Notes: generated by a model from the sequence alone, not told the origin. 24,979 nt of DNA from Gammaproteobacteria bacterium UBA1119 (GCA_002313255.1 DCBA01000086.1:8903-33881), one strand, 5' to 3'; positions 8,751 through 16,023 are shown, counted from the first letter of the stretch. Program-made: numbers and translations.

Positions 8751-9947
8751 CTAAGCCTCGGCCTTCTGTTCGAATTTGGGCTCTTTCGGCATACCTAAAC
8801 CGCGTTCGCTGATGATATTTTTTTGAATCTGAGATGTTCCTCCGCCGATGATTAGTCCCAGGAAGTACATGTACTGTTGTTGCCATGAACCGTTGTCAGT
8901 AAGGTAGTCACTGCGACCATACATCAGACCGATTTCCCCCATGATGTCGATGGCGAGACCCTCTAAATCGTGACGCAGTTCGGTTCCTTGTAGCTTCGAG
9001 ATCATTCGGGCGAGTCGCGAGTCAGTATTGTTGATTCGTGACGAAAGAACGCGCTGGTCGTTGAAGCGCAGTGACATAACGCGTGCTTGGATTTTCATCA
9101 TGCGATCACGAAAGACGGGATTGTCGATCAAGCGTTGGCCATCCATTGTTTCCTGACGCGCGAGCTCGATTAATCGATTTAACCGAGTGAGCGTGGTGTT
9201 TGGGTCACCAAGCGAGTCACGCTCGTGCCCTAGAATAGCGTTTGCAACGAACCAGCCTTCGCCTCGTTTTCCCACAATTTGATCCTTCGGGACCCGAACA
9301 TCGCTAAAAAACACTTCGTTGAAATTGCGTGCCATGGTCATGTCAACGAGCGGGCGAATTTCGATTCCGGGCGTATCCATTTGAAATAGCAGAAAGCTGA
9401 TACCTTGATGTTTAGGGGCTTCGGGATCGGTACGGACCAGACAGAAAATCCAGTCAGCCAGGTGCGCGGTCGAAGTCCAGATCTTGGAGCCGTTGACGAC
9501 CCATTCGTCGCCGTCGAGGATTGCCGACGTGGTTAAACTCGCGAGGTCGCTGCCCGCGTTGGGCTCTGAATACCCCTGGCACCAGATCATTTCGCCGGCA
9601 AGCGTGGGGGGAATGAACCGTTTTTTCTGTTCCTCGGTCCCTAGTTCCAACAAGGTTGGTACCAGCATGGAAATACCCTGGCCGCCTAAACCACCAGGGG
9701 TTTGAGAACGGGCGAATTCTTCGCCGATGATCCTAGCTTTGATAATGTCGGGTTCGCCGCCGTGCCCGCCGTATTCTTGCGGTATTGTTCGGGCCGTATA
9801 ACCTTTCTCGATAAGTAGCTTCTGCCAACTTCGAACGCGATCGGATTTCATCGCTTCACCGCGTGGTGCGCTCTCGCGATTCGTTTCGATGAATTTCCGA
9901 ACGTCCTGACGGAATGCCTCGTATTCGGGACCGAAAGAAAGATCCAT
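8751..9947 (-). CDS. Acyl-CoA dehydrogenase, probable catalytic-base subunit of a heteromeric enzyme
   Basis: Full-length acyl-CoA dehydrogenase (398 residues). Recognisable pieces are MIWCQGYSEPNAGSDLAS (substrate and FAD contact), VVNGSKIWTSTAHLADWIF, ARNFNEVFFSDVRVP, and a C-terminal GGGTSQIQKNIISERGLGMP. The usual Glu before GTSQ is replaced by Gly. Glu242 in ILGHERDSL lies where isovaleryl-CoA dehydrogenase and mycobacterial FadE26-type subunits keep their base, so the base has probably moved there. This is the expected partner of the next gene, with which it is separated by one base. The ATG has GGAG 5 nt upstream (on the minus strand, just right of 9950). It probably heads this two-gene unit; lon follows after 79 bp and may have its own promoter. 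Confidence 0.93.
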   Translation of the reverse strand: MDLSFGPEYEAFRQDVRKFIETNRESAPRGEAMKSDRVRSWQKLLIEKGYTARTIPQEYGGHGGEPDIIKARIIGEEFARSQTPGGLGGQGISMLVPTLLELGTEEQKKRFIPPTLAGEMIWCQGYSEPNAGSDLASLTTSAILDGDEWVVNGSKIWTSTAHLADWIFCLVRTDPEAPKHQGISFLLFQMDTPGIEIRPLVDMTMARNFNEVFFSDVRVPKDQIVGKRGEGWFVANAILGHERDSLGDPNTTLTRLNRLIELARQETMDGQRLIDNPVFRDRMMKIQARVMSLRFNDQRVLSSRINNTDSRLARMISKLQGTELRHDLEGLAIDIMGEIGLMYGRSDYLTDNGSWQQQYMYFLGLIIGGGTSQIQKNIISERGLGMPKEPKFEQKAEA

Positions 9948-10040
9948 CTCGTCTCCAATGGGCGCTGATGAAAGGGAGTTTACCTGATCACCGAATAGGT
10001 AAAGAAGAGGTCGCCGGCCCGAGGGGTTTGAACCGATTGT

Positions 10041-11048
10041 CTAAGCGAGTCGATCCAGCTCTTCGCGCTTTACTGCATGCTGCAGCGGTACGTTTTTTAC
10101 GAAACGACCGATTTCTTCGAGGATGCACTCGGCTAGCCGTTGGGTTTCGTTTCCCAATGACCCAGCGATGTGTGGTGTTAAGAATACGTTTGGAAGCTCG
10201 TAGAGGGGCGAGTCCGGCGTTGGTACCTCTGGATCGGTGGTATCAAGCACGGCGAAGATTCGACCGTTAGCTAATTCTTGCGTGAGGGCGGCGTGATCAA
10301 CGAGCGCACCTCGAGCGGTATTTATGAGCGTGGCGTGATCCTTCATCAGCCCCAGTTCTCGTCCACCAAAAATGTTGCGAGTCTCGGGTAGCAAAGGGGC
10401 ATGTAGTGACACCACGTCGCTTTGGCTAGCGAGCTCGGCGAGGCCAACCTTTGCAGCGCCGAGATCTCTTGCATCCAAAGGTGATACGTATGGGTCGTAC
10501 AAGAGGAGCTTAAAATCATGCTGTTGCAGATATCGAAGTACCAGTCGACCAATATGAGAAGCCCCGACTATACCCACGGTTTTGCCGTAGTTGCCGACGT
10601 CGGGTGCTTCTCGAGACCAGGGAGATCTGTTCTCACGAACCTCTCGATATACCCGATTTAGTTGGAAAACGCGTTTATTGGCGAACAAGATCGCTGCGAG
10701 TGTGTATTCTGCTACGGGTACGGCATTTGCGGCGACAGCGTTGGTAACCATTACACCGCGGCGCCACGCGTACTCATCCACGAATCCCTTGACGCTCCCG
10801 GCCAAGTGCGCGATGAGCTTTAGTTTTGGTAGTCGGTTGAGTACGGCCCGATCGATGCTCGGGCAACCCCAACTGGTAATCAAAATTTCTGTTTTCGCTA
10901 GTGTTTTTTGCGGTGCGTTATCGAAGGAAGTGAACGGGGTTCGAGATACGAGGGAACAGAGCGTATCGAGTCTTGCAATGTGCCTGTCGTGCAGAAGTTC
11001 TTCCCGCACGTAAGGGTGCATGACCAGAGCTGTCGCTGGTGCAGGCAT
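10041..11048 (-). CDS. D-isomer-specific 2-hydroxyacid dehydrogenase, NAD-dependent
   Basis: This 335-residue protein has the formate/glycerate dehydrogenase fold and should interconvert a 2-hydroxy acid and the 2-oxo acid with NAD(P). The dinucleotide site is TVGIVGASHIGRLV (158-171), where the middle Gly of GxGxxG is Ser, a variant I believe occurs in this subfamily. Arg246 (NTARGALVD), Glu274 (LDTTDPE) and His293 (TPHIAGS) form the expected catalytic triad. VAANAVPVAEYTLAAIL is the typical helix before the NAD domain. It resembles SerA- and glyoxylate-reductase-like enzymes but lacks an ACT domain, so phosphoglycerate dehydrogenase is less likely. It diverges from the dUTPase gene with only 46 bp between them. 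No clear ribosome site precedes the ATG. Exact substrate unknown. Confidence 0.92.
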   Translation of the reverse strand: MPAPATALVMHPYVREELLHDRHIARLDTLCSLVSRTPFTSFDNAPQKTLAKTEILITSWGCPSIDRAVLNRLPKLKLIAHLAGSVKGFVDEYAWRRGVMVTNAVAANAVPVAEYTLAAILFANKRVFQLNRVYREVRENRSPWSREAPDVGNYGKTVGIVGASHIGRLVLRYLQQHDFKLLLYDPYVSPLDARDLGAAKVGLAELASQSDVVSLHAPLLPETRNIFGGRELGLMKDHATLINTARGALVDHAALTQELANGRIFAVLDTTDPEVPTPDSPLYELPNVFLTPHIAGSLGNETQRLAECILEEIGRFVKNVPLQHAVKREELDRLA

Positions 11049-11094
11049 TCACGCACAATAACAAATAAAGGCGCTGTGTAAGTGAGAAATCGGA

Positions 11095-11736
11095 TTGACG
11101 AACTCTGAGGAGATCTTTGCTGGTCGCTTATCCGTGATGGCAAGGATGCAAGCCGAGCACAACGATGAGGTACACCCCGATTGGCTTAATCAAGGATTCG
11201 AGTATTACCGGGCAGTGTGGGTTGAATGCGCGGAATTACTGGATCATTTCGGTTGGAAGTGGTGGAAAAACCAGGTAGCAGATATCGAGCAGGTCAAGCT
11301 CGAAATTGTTGATATTTGGCACTTCGGATTGTCCGATCTCATTCGGGATGACCTGGTTGGTGCTGACCTAGCGCGCGAAATGGTTCAGCGTGCCGAGAGC
11401 AAGGGCGATGGCAACTTTCGCCAAGCTGTTGAGGCGCTTGCTAGCCGAGCACTTGTCGATCCGAAATTCGACATTGCAAGTTTTATCGATGTCTTGAATG
11501 CGTTACCCATGTCACTTGACGAACTGTTTGAGAAGTACATCGGTAAAAACGTTTTAAACCGATTTCGACAGGCGCATGGTTATAAAGCGGGCCATTACCA
11601 AAAAGTGTGGCAAGGGCGCGAAGACAATGAACACCTAAGTGAACTAGTCGGCGAACTGAACCCACTATCGGACTCGTTTGTGGACGAGCTCCTTGACGCT
11701 CTCGAAAAGCGTTACCCCGACAAGAGCTCGTCGTAA
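11095..11736 (+). CDS. Dimeric all-alpha dUTP diphosphatase
   Basis: This enzyme hydrolyses dUTP (and often dUDP) to dUMP, keeping uracil out of DNA and feeding thymidylate synthesis. The sequence has the signature of the dimeric, MazG-superfamily dUTPases rather than the trimeric Dut. WVECAELLDHFGWKWWK carries Glu44-x-x-Glu47 and LEIVDIWHF carries Glu70-x-x-Asp73, the metal ligands. The nucleotide motif NVLNRFRQAHGYKAGHYQKV lies near residue 150 onward. Length (213 residues) is usual. The start is TTG at 11095 without a strong ribosome site. An ATG in the same frame at 11137 would still leave the conserved region intact. The last 25 bp overlap the end of the convergent macrodomain pseudogene. 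With the Nudix gene nearby it forms a nucleotide-pool clearance group. Confidence 0.93.
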   Translation: MTNSEEIFAGRLSVMARMQAEHNDEVHPDWLNQGFEYYRAVWVECAELLDHFGWKWWKNQVADIEQVKLEIVDIWHFGLSDLIRDDLVGADLAREMVQRAESKGDGNFRQAVEALASRALVDPKFDIASFIDVLNALPMSLDELFEKYIGKNVLNRFRQAHGYKAGHYQKVWQGREDNEHLSELVGELNPLSDSFVDELLDALEKRYPDKSSS

Positions 11737-12148
11737 ATCTCAGCTGTTGCCCGGTCGAAACAGACGAAACGAACTAGGTCGAGGCGCGAATTACTCTGCC
11801 CTGTTTTCACGGCAATGGTTGCGGCGAGGTTCGGCGGAAATCCGTATGCGCCTGTCGAAATGGTAGGAAAGGCGATGCTCATAGCAGCCGCGCAGAAGTT
11901 CAGGCTCTTGGGGGCTGCCGTTGTGCCATATGGGACCGACGGTACGAATGATCTAGCGAGCTGGGAACGATACGCGCTGGTAATACGGGCTTCTCCCGTG
12001 AGGCAACCGCCGAGCTGCCGACACTCACGGAGCAATTCCGGTCCCGCCGCCCGGTGGATGGCGCCGTCAACGCCTCCGGTGCCGAGCAACGTCGTATTGG
12101 CGGCATTGACGATCGCGTGATGTCACCGAGATGGGACTCGATCTTCAA
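11712..12148 (-). pseudogene. Macrodomain (O-acetyl-ADP-ribose deacetylase-like) gene eroded by short deletions
   Basis: Pieces of a MacroD/YmdB-like domain lie in order but in different frames: KIESHLGDIT (from a TTG at 12148), AIVNAANTTLLGTGGVDGAI, GPELLRECRQLGGCLTGEAR, IRTVGPIWHNGSPQEPELL, then SIAFPTISTGAYGFP and RLDLVRFVCFD. Compared with the family, about five residues (the KLxVD stretch) are lost near 12117-12121. One or a few bases are lost near 11950-11956. About a dozen residues are lost near 11878-11885. A further short in-frame loss seems to lie before RLDLVRF. The losses exceed single bases, so sequencing error is a poor explanation. The catalytic NAAN and GGGVDGAIH-type (here GTGGVDGAIH) motifs survive, which suggests recent inactivation. 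An intact version would remove acetyl from O-acetyl-ADP-ribose or ADP-ribose from acidic side chains. Confidence 0.85.
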
Positions 12149-12280
12149 AGCAGCCCGAACGTGTTTTGTTTAAGTCGATTCAACATTGAATAACTTGGTC
12201 GTGGGCAACGTTGTAAGAAGCGTCGAAAGCACCTTGTTGACCGAAGTCAAGCCTGACTCTGGAGCCCCTATACTGTATGG

Positions 12281-12817
12281 GTGAGTGAGAAAGTTGCATT
12301 CCCGTCGAACTGGAGTCCGCGGCAGCAGGGCACGCTTGTGTATTTGTTAAGAGAGTCTTCGGTTTTATTGATCCACAAGCTTAGTGGGCACGGGGAAGGA
12401 CGAATCAACGCACCGGGCGGACGCCTCGAAAAAGATGAATCGATTTATCAATGCGCGGTGCGGGAGGTACGTGAAGAAGTGGGGATCGGGGTGGTGTCTC
12501 TTAGTCCCGCCGCGGCACTACGGTTTCATGATTTTGGCAACGGTTTCTCTATGGCGGGCTACGTCTTCACGTCGAGAACATTCGAGGGCGACGCTGTGTC
12601 GAGTAGCGAGGCCGATCCTTTTTGGTGTCGTTTGGACGAAATTCCGTATGACGAGATGTGGGAGGACGACGCTCTGTGGCTACCTCAAGTACTTGCAGGC
12701 GATTGTATTATCGGAGACTTTATATTCGAGAACGATCGTTTGAGATCTCACGACACTGGGCAGGTAGATCAAAGTGAAATCCAGCAGTATTTTGAGAGCG
12801 GTTCGATCGGGGTCTAG
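12281..12817 (+). CDS. Nudix hydrolase, MTH1-like (oxidised purine nucleotide diphosphatase)
   Basis: A perfect Nudix box spans residues 47-69 (Gly47, Glu53, Arg61-Glu62-Val63, Glu65-Glu66, Gly68-Ile69). Beyond the box the protein follows human MTH1 closely. GRINAPGG keeps the base-recognising Asn (residue 43, MTH1 WNGFGG), and DEIPYDEMWEDDALWLPQVL keeps the Asp-Asp pair (129-130) of MTH1 MWPDD. It therefore probably hydrolyses 8-oxo-dGTP, 2-hydroxy-dATP or related nucleotides to monophosphates; the specificity is inference. The GTG start lacks a ribosome site. A -10-like TATACT at 12269-12274 lies 6 nt before the GTG, so the message may be leaderless. The 178-residue length is slightly above MTH1. 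It is followed after 12 nt by the luciferase-like gene on the same strand. Confidence 0.9.
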   Translation: MSEKVAFPSNWSPRQQGTLVYLLRESSVLLIHKLSGHGEGRINAPGGRLEKDESIYQCAVREVREEVGIGVVSLSPAAALRFHDFGNGFSMAGYVFTSRTFEGDAVSSSEADPFWCRLDEIPYDEMWEDDALWLPQVLAGDCIIGDFIFENDRLRSHDTGQVDQSEIQQYFESGSIGV

Positions 12818-12829
12818 GGAGGAGTGTAG

Positions 12830-13732
12830 GTGCGCATAGGGATTTCCATCGCCACGATGCAACTAACCCGTGATCATCGCGAAGGTGCGCGGAATATCGT
12901 TGAGCGGGCCGCCCGGGCCAGGGATGCAGGTCTGGATTCGCTGTTTGTTGGCGATCATCACGTCACCGCCGTGCCTTACTATCAGAACAGCCCCGTGATT
13001 GGGCGAATACTTGCAGAATGGGATCGTCGCGATTGTGGCGCATTGTATCTGTTGCCTCTCTGGAACCCGGTGCTTGTGGCAGAGCAAACGGCGACGCTCG
13101 CGTGCATCGCCCAAGGTCGATTTATCCTGCAGTGTGCACTAGGTGGTGAACGACAACAGAGTGGGGGGATGGGCGTTCCGCATCGCGACCGGCGAAGCAT
13201 GTTCGAAGATGCGGTCAGCCTCTTGCGTCGACTGTGGTCTGGAGAAACGCTCGATCACGACCGCCATTGGCAATTGAGGGATGCAAGGATTTCACCGTTA
13301 CCTCCGGAGCCCATTGATATATGGATAGGTGCAACGGCAGACGTAGCCATCGAACGAGCGGCCCGGCTCGGTGATGGTTGGTTGGGTGATCCCGGAAGCG
13401 TGTTTGATGCAACGCGACATCAACTTAACGTTTATCGCGACGCATGTGAGCGCCTGGGTACCGCCGAGGGAGCCGTCGCATTGCGGCGGGACGTCTTTGT
13501 GGGGAAATCAGCCGACGAGGCAAGCCGTCGGATGGAACCTTATCTCGGAAATTACCGTGGCTTCGATCCGGAAGCACTTATTGTGGGGGACGTCGGTTTG
13601 GTTACGGAACGCCTGAATGACTATAAAGAGCTCGGGTTTACGGACGTGTTGATGCGAAATATATCGAGAGATCAGGACGAGGCACTAGCGACCATCGAAC
13701 GGATGGGGCGGGTGCGGGAACAGCTCAAGTAG
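12830..13732 (+). CDS. Luciferase-like (LLM class) flavin or F420-dependent oxidoreductase
   Basis: A TIM-barrel oxidoreductase of 300 residues in the bacterial luciferase superfamily. It opens with MRIGISIATMQ and ARDAGLDSLFVGDHHV, then LLPLWNPVLVAEQTATLACI, GRFILQCALGGERQQ, and MFEDAVSLLRRLWSGETL. The segment PIDIWIGATADVAIERAARL and GDGWLGDPGS form the usual cofactor face. Proteobacterial members generally use FMN with a partner reductase, while related actinobacterial members use F420; the sequence alone does not settle this. The substrate is unknown. The GTG start is supported by GGAGGAG about 7 nt upstream (around 12817-12823). It lies 12 nt after the Nudix gene and may be cotranscribed with it. 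Confidence 0.9.
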   Translation: MRIGISIATMQLTRDHREGARNIVERAARARDAGLDSLFVGDHHVTAVPYYQNSPVIGRILAEWDRRDCGALYLLPLWNPVLVAEQTATLACIAQGRFILQCALGGERQQSGGMGVPHRDRRSMFEDAVSLLRRLWSGETLDHDRHWQLRDARISPLPPEPIDIWIGATADVAIERAARLGDGWLGDPGSVFDATRHQLNVYRDACERLGTAEGAVALRRDVFVGKSADEASRRMEPYLGNYRGFDPEALIVGDVGLVTERLNDYKELGFTDVLMRNISRDQDEALATIERMGRVREQLK

Positions 13733-13756
13733 GCGCCCCTCCGGCTACGTAACCCA

Positions 13757-14539
13757 CTATTGGCGGGCCGTCGCCGTTGGCGTGCGTTTCGCCGGCAATT
13801 CGTGCAGAACATTCCAAAGTATGGTGCCGGCGCAGACGCTCGCAGGAATAGCGAGAATGTTAAAGAAAGGTAATGCCAGCAGGCCAACCGCGAGAGACCC
13901 GAACACAATCGTCGGGGCTGGGTTTCGACGCAACAGCGTGCGGGTGTGGCTAAAAGGAAGCCCCCGATTTTCTGACGCGTGATCGACGAACTGCACGGCC
14001 GTCAACCAGGCGCCGACTATCATCCAGATGAGAGGTGCAATGGGGCTAAGTATTAAACCTATGATCAAGGCGGCGAGGAGTACCGTGAGATGGTATCGAA
14101 GTTTAGTCAGTTCTCGTTTGTATGCGGAGACAGCTGACCTTATAAGACTTTCGTCTGCGATGATCGCTGCGCCATATTCATGCTCTTCTGTTTGTGATGA
14201 CAAGCTACCCAAGAATGGGCTCGAGATAATTATCGCGACGAATCCAACCAACCAACTGCCTGACACAATCACAATCACGTAAACCATTGGTACGAGAATG
14301 GCTCCGGAGAACGAAAGCCAATCAGGCAAGAGTTGCATGATGCTGTGAGTAGCAGTTTTGATGTAGTTGAATGCCAAGAAGAGGAATACTGAGACGATAA
14401 CTAAACTGCAGGCTGCGGGTCGCCACAGGTATTGACGGAAACGCGGTAGACGAATCAAAAGAAATCCGCGTAGGAAGGCTTTGACAGGAATGGTCAGTCG
14501 GTCGAACACGAGACTACGAAGCAAGTTGTGGGATTTCAC
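13757..14539 (-). CDS. cysZ: CysZ-like (EI24 family) inner-membrane permease
   Basis: Integral membrane protein of 260 residues. Hydrophobic segments lie at about 42-61, 78-112, 150-185 (a long re-entrant-looking pair around LSPIAPLIWMIVGAWL) and 209-245. The ending RRNPAPTIVFGSLAVGLLAL and PFFNILAIPASVCAGTILW matches the conserved C-terminal part of CysZ (FG, IPxxN, PxxVxGAT), which takes up sulfate for cysteine synthesis in E. coli. FLLIRLPRFRQYLWRP corresponds to the conserved N-terminal helix. No cysteine-synthesis gene is adjacent, so the sulfate role is by homology. The start is GTG at 14539; another GTG about ten codons inside is possible. It converges with the luciferase-like gene 24 bp away. 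Confidence 0.75.
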   Translation of the reverse strand: MKSHNLLRSLVFDRLTIPVKAFLRGFLLIRLPRFRQYLWRPAACSLVIVSVFLFLAFNYIKTATHSIMQLLPDWLSFSGAILVPMVYVIVIVSGSWLVGFVAIIISSPFLGSLSSQTEEHEYGAAIIADESLIRSAVSAYKRELTKLRYHLTVLLAALIIGLILSPIAPLIWMIVGAWLTAVQFVDHASENRGLPFSHTRTLLRRNPAPTIVFGSLAVGLLALPFFNILAIPASVCAGTILWNVLHELPAKRTPTATARQ

Positions 14540-14726
14540 TTTAGCGACTTTGGCTCGAATTGGCTCTGGGCAATGAAAACGCGTCGGAATTAGCTAAATG
14601 TTCGTAAGCACTACATTCGACCGTTGCGATGTCGTTGGCGATCGATGTGCGTACCCTAACTGGGTTGACGTGGTGTGCCCGACCGGTTATCACCATGGGC
14701 ATGGCGGAAGCCGAGGTGCTGCAAAC

Positions 14727-15734
14727 ATGATCGATGGAATCAACCTATCAAAAGTCACGGACTGGGTTCAGGGCAGGATCCCGGAAATTGCGCCGCCGCT
14801 TGATTTTGAGCTCATCGCGGGAGGCCATTCGAACCTGACCTTCCGGTTCACGGATACCCAGGGATCAGCATACGTCCTGCGACGCCCGCCGCTGGGGCAC
14901 GTTCTAGAGAGTGCTCACGACATGGGTCGGGAACACCGCATTGTGTCGGCCTTGTCGGGTTCCTCGGTCCCGGTGGCACCAACGTACGGGCTATGCGAAG
15001 ACACGGACGTTAACGGGGCGCCATTTTACCTTATGGGTTTTGTAAGCGGTGTCGTCTTGCACAACCAACAGCCGGCACAAAAGATGACGGAAGCGGAGCG
15101 ACATTCGTTTGGATTGCACGCCATCGAAGTTCTCTCCGACCTGCATTTGATTAACCCAGACGATGTTGGTCTCGGACAACTTGGTCGTAAGGAAGCGTAC
15201 ATTGAACGTCAACTTAAGCGGTGGACAAAGCAGTGGGAAGCCACCAAAACTCATGAGATTCCTGAAATGGATGAGAGTCTGAGACTGTTGCACGAGGACC
15301 TTCCGGTTCAGGTTGGGGCCGCTATCGTTCACGGTGACTATCGTCCCGGCAATATGATCGTCGCCGAAGGACGAATGGCAGCGTTACTCGACTGGGAACT
15401 TTGCACACTTGGCGACCCTCTCGCGGATGTTGGGTACATGCTCAATAACTGGCCATCGGCCGGCGAACGTGGAGCGGAAAATGCACCGACAGCGCTGGAA
15501 GGATTTCCGGACCGCGGCGAAATCCAGGAACGATACGAAGTGGCGACGGGGCGAAGCCTCGAACGGATCAATTACTACCGTGCGTTTTCTCACTGGCGTC
15601 TGGGAGCGATAACCCAGGGTGTATACAAGCGTTATCTTGTTGGGGCGATGGGGAAACAGGAATTCGATCTCGAGGCGTACAAGGAAGGTATATCTACGCG
15701 GGCCCGTTCAGCACTCAAACTATTGACCAACTGA
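14727..15734 (+). CDS. Aminoglycoside-phosphotransferase-fold protein, ACAD10-like small-molecule kinase
   Basis: Kinase-fold protein of 335 residues. Its motifs are those of the APH family members that accompany acyl-CoA metabolism (the domain fused to acyl-CoA dehydrogenase in ACAD10/11). AGGHSNLTFRFTD is the nucleotide loop, YVLRRPP holds the ATP-binding region, VHGDYRPGNMI (201-211) is the catalytic loop, and LLDWELCTLGDPLADVG (Asp222) is the metal-binding motif. In ACAD10/11 this domain phosphorylates 4-hydroxyacyl-CoA. The same role is plausible here but unproven. An ATG at 14598 would add 43 residues of unusual sequence (RCDVVGDRCAYP, HHGHGG). The ATG at 14727 is preferred because GAGGT lies 9 nt before it and the fold begins just after. 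It diverges from the CysZ-like gene. Confidence 0.88.
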   Translation: MIDGINLSKVTDWVQGRIPEIAPPLDFELIAGGHSNLTFRFTDTQGSAYVLRRPPLGHVLESAHDMGREHRIVSALSGSSVPVAPTYGLCEDTDVNGAPFYLMGFVSGVVLHNQQPAQKMTEAERHSFGLHAIEVLSDLHLINPDDVGLGQLGRKEAYIERQLKRWTKQWEATKTHEIPEMDESLRLLHEDLPVQVGAAIVHGDYRPGNMIVAEGRMAALLDWELCTLGDPLADVGYMLNNWPSAGERGAENAPTALEGFPDRGEIQERYEVATGRSLERINYYRAFSHWRLGAITQGVYKRYLVGAMGKQEFDLEAYKEGISTRARSALKLLTN

Positions 15735-15907
15735 ACCCCTTCGTTTCGAGAAACCCGGCGCAGCGCGTGAATTCCGCGTACTTACGCTAGTAGACGATCA
15801 TTGATCCAGGCTGATTTAGATACAGAAGAAGCGGTGCGCGGGACCTGCGGGTGCAAGGACCCATCCCGCGACCAAGACGCTCTACACGCCCCTCGGCAAG
15901 GAAAAGT
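15735..15907. other. Intergenic sequence with a strong 34-nt dyad
   Basis: I see no convincing gene here. Short frames on both strands lack family features and ribosome sites. The clearest structure is a stem-loop at 15837-15870: CGCGGGA pairs with TCCCGCG, and inside it GGGT pairs with ACCC around a 6-nt loop, with asymmetric bulges. No T-run follows on either strand, so it is not a standard terminator. It may still attenuate read-through from the upstream kinase gene, be a protein site, or be part of a longer RNA. Confidence 0.55.
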
Positions 15908-15937
15908 AAAAAGGCGTGTCAGCGGCCGGAGCCGCTG
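15908..15937 (-). terminator. Probable intrinsic terminator of the candidate small RNA
   Basis: On the minus strand a 7-bp GC-rich hairpin (15937-15920, TCCG loop, plus one closing T-A pair) is followed by CACGCC and then TTTTT at 15912-15908. The gap between hairpin and U-tract is six to seven bases. Those bases can instead pair with AGGCGTG at 16006-16000, so the helix next to the U-tract may be the long-range one. Read on the plus strand there is no U-tract. Confidence 0.55.
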
Positions 15938-16018
15938 AAAACAACTTCGCTGCTGGGGGAAGGACACTTGAAAGGGAGGACTGCATTGAAGTTGTGTTGC
16001 ACGCCTAAACTCTTTGGT
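15908..16018 (-). ncRNA. Candidate small RNA (about 110 nt) downstream of merR
   Basis: A well-placed promoter (TTGACA, 16 nt, CATAAT) ends at 16024 and predicts a start near 16018. The transcript can form three helices. P1 pairs AGGCGTG (16006-16000) with CACGCCT (15918-15912). P2 pairs ACAACTTC (15995-15988) with GAAGTTGT (15948-15941). P3 is the hairpin CAGCGGC-TCCG-GCCGCTG (15937-15920) with a stable UNCG loop. Five T's at 15912-15908 follow. The P2 loop (15987-15949) is C-rich and includes CCTCCC and CCTTCCCCC, which could pair with Shine-Dalgarno sequences. No credible reading frame overlaps. Regulation by the adjacent MerR protein is inferred from shared promoter motifs. I do not recognise the family; transcription is unproven. 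Confidence 0.6.
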
Positions 16019-16023
16019 CATGC

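Noticed and set aside
10000..10045. tRNA-like GGTTCAAACCCC fragment on the minus strand
   Set aside because: It resembles a T-arm by a few bases, but there is no acceptor stem, anticodon arm or CCA around it.
14598..14726. N-terminal extension of the APH-like protein
   Set aside because: The 43 added residues do not resemble the family and have no ribosome site; the ATG at 14727 has GAGGT at good distance.
15838..15985. Plus-strand CsrB/RsmZ-like RNA with many GGA motifs
   Set aside because: The complement of the C-rich segment gives about eight GGA triplets, one in a hairpin loop. The plus strand has no good promoter and no hairpin with U-tract after it, while the minus strand has both. 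Kept only as an alternative.
15782..16021. Minus-strand frame of 79 codons across the candidate RNA
   Set aside because: Composition is low-information and arginine/serine-rich, no family features are seen, no ribosome site precedes it, and it spans the predicted terminator.
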